Positions 6,320 to 6,780 of a DNA stretch of 6,780 nt are shown in pieces (within the stretch, counting starts at the first letter, position 1; every line of letters begins with the position of its first letter). The stretch lies in assembly GCA_946482425.1 (NCBI GenBank), contig CAMLRO010000050.1:1-6780 (forward strand), written 5' to 3'. A program made the translations under genes and the position numbers. The DNA is from an uncultured Lactobacillus sp. GTDB lineage: Bacteria; Bacillota; Bacilli; Lactobacillales; Lactobacillaceae. The notes under the pieces are model-generated. The model did not search any database, had not been told where the DNA came from, and was given only the letters and a program-made list of their open reading frames with translations.

Positions 6320-6778
6320 TTAACGACGATCCTTTAATTGGTCACCAATGATGTCACCTAAAGCAAAGCCACTGTCATCATTATTCATATACTTCTTGTT
6401 AACAGAATTGTGATTATAAGAATTACGTGAACGATTTCCTTCATTTTCAGAATTCTTAGGTTCAGCAGCTTTCATAGAAAGTGAAATGCGATGTTCATTA
6501 GGGTCAATATTTAAAACTTTAACTTTAACTTTTTGACCAACTTTTAAAACATCACTTGGCTTGTCTACGTGTTTATATGATATTTCTGAAACATGAACTA
6601 AACCTTGAATACCATCAGCAACTTCAACAAAAGCGCCAAAGTTAGTTAAAGACTTAACTTCGCCTTCAAACACATCACCTTCGTGTAAGTCAGCTGTAGC
6701 TTGTTCGAATGGAGAAGGTTCGGTCTGCTTAATTGAAAGGGAGATGCGATGTCTATCATCATCAATACCTATTACTTT
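6320..6778 (-). CDS. rpsA: S1-domain RNA-binding protein (ribosomal protein S1 family), 3' part
   Basis: Only the last 152 codons are in the window; the frame runs open to the edge and the true start lies beyond 6780. The visible part begins with the end of one S1 (OB-fold) domain, KVIGIDDDRHRISLSIKQ, then a short linker, then a complete S1 domain (visible residues about 35-105). That domain has GEVKSLTNFGAFVEV, GLVHVSEIS, VGQKVKVKVLNID and RISLSMK. The two domain ends are near-copies of each other, as in tandem S1 repeats. A polar, Asn/Ser-rich tail of about 45 residues follows and ends with SGFALGDIIGDQLKDRR. Family members bind mRNA and, in the Gram-negative form, bring it to the 30S subunit; the low-GC Gram-positive form (YpfD-like) has four S1 domains and a less certain role. 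GTG at 6673 is an internal Val codon, not a start. Confidence 0.93.
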   Translation of the reverse strand, partial: KVIGIDDDRHRISLSIKQTEPSPFEQATADLHEGDVFEGEVKSLTNFGAFVEVADGIQGLVHVSEISYKHVDKPSDVLKVGQKVKVKVLNIDPNEHRISLSMKAAEPKNSENEGNRSRNSYNHNSVNKKYMNNDDSGFALGDIIGDQLKDRR

Positions 6779-6780
6779 AA

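Noticed and set aside
6413..6418. Perfect TATAAT on the minus strand inside rpsA, a possible der promoter
   Set aside because: No acceptable -35 lies 16-18 bases upstream and there is no TG extension. The bases encode part of the Asn/Ser-rich tail, where AT-rich codons make such matches common.
1..6780. Search for a novel defence, mobile or biosynthetic system
   Set aside because: All complete genes belong to known families with intact motifs, the order is a conserved chromosomal one, and I saw no direct repeats, transposase, integrase, attachment site or CRISPR-like spacing.

Overview
The window is AT-rich Firmicute DNA and most likely comes from a Lactobacillaceae chromosome, probably Lactobacillus in the strict sense. 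The support is the low GC, the strong AGGAGG-type ribosome binding sites, the protein sequences of CCA transferase, HU, Der and S1, and the gene order. The genus call is my inference from protein recognition; no search was run. I see no phage, insertion sequence, CRISPR, tRNA or rRNA signal. The window is housekeeping chromosome.

Layout on the minus strand, in transcription order: the 3' end of rpsA (S1-family RNA-binding protein, 6778-6320, cut by the window edge), a hairpin terminator, der (two-domain ribosome-assembly GTPase, 6260-4950), a promoter and structured leader, hup (HU, 4765-4490), a terminator, a TPR-repeat protein like Bacillus YpiA (4365-3109), and, beyond the inverted yitT gene, cca (tRNA CCA-adding enzyme, 1986-787). 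On the plus strand are a PAQR/hemolysin III family membrane protein (trhA, 120-785) and a YitT-family membrane protein (2069-2956).

The order rpsA/ypfD, der, HU, ypiA-like TPR, ypjC/YitT-like, cca is a compressed version of the order I recall from Bacillus subtilis. Most of the run is therefore ancestral Firmicute synteny. Here the YitT-family gene points against its neighbours, which makes it convergent with the TPR gene and divergent from cca.

The rpsA, der, hup and cca products act in translation, ribosome assembly, nucleoid structure and tRNA maturation, which are growth-linked functions. The two plus-strand genes encode integral membrane proteins of poorly defined function. The parts most worth a second look are non-coding: a PerR/Fur-box-like 7-1-7 element upstream of trhA, two inverted repeats upstream of the TPR gene, a two-step hairpin in the hup leader, and a terminator lying directly against the der ribosome binding site. 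I found no evidence for a novel multi-gene system.
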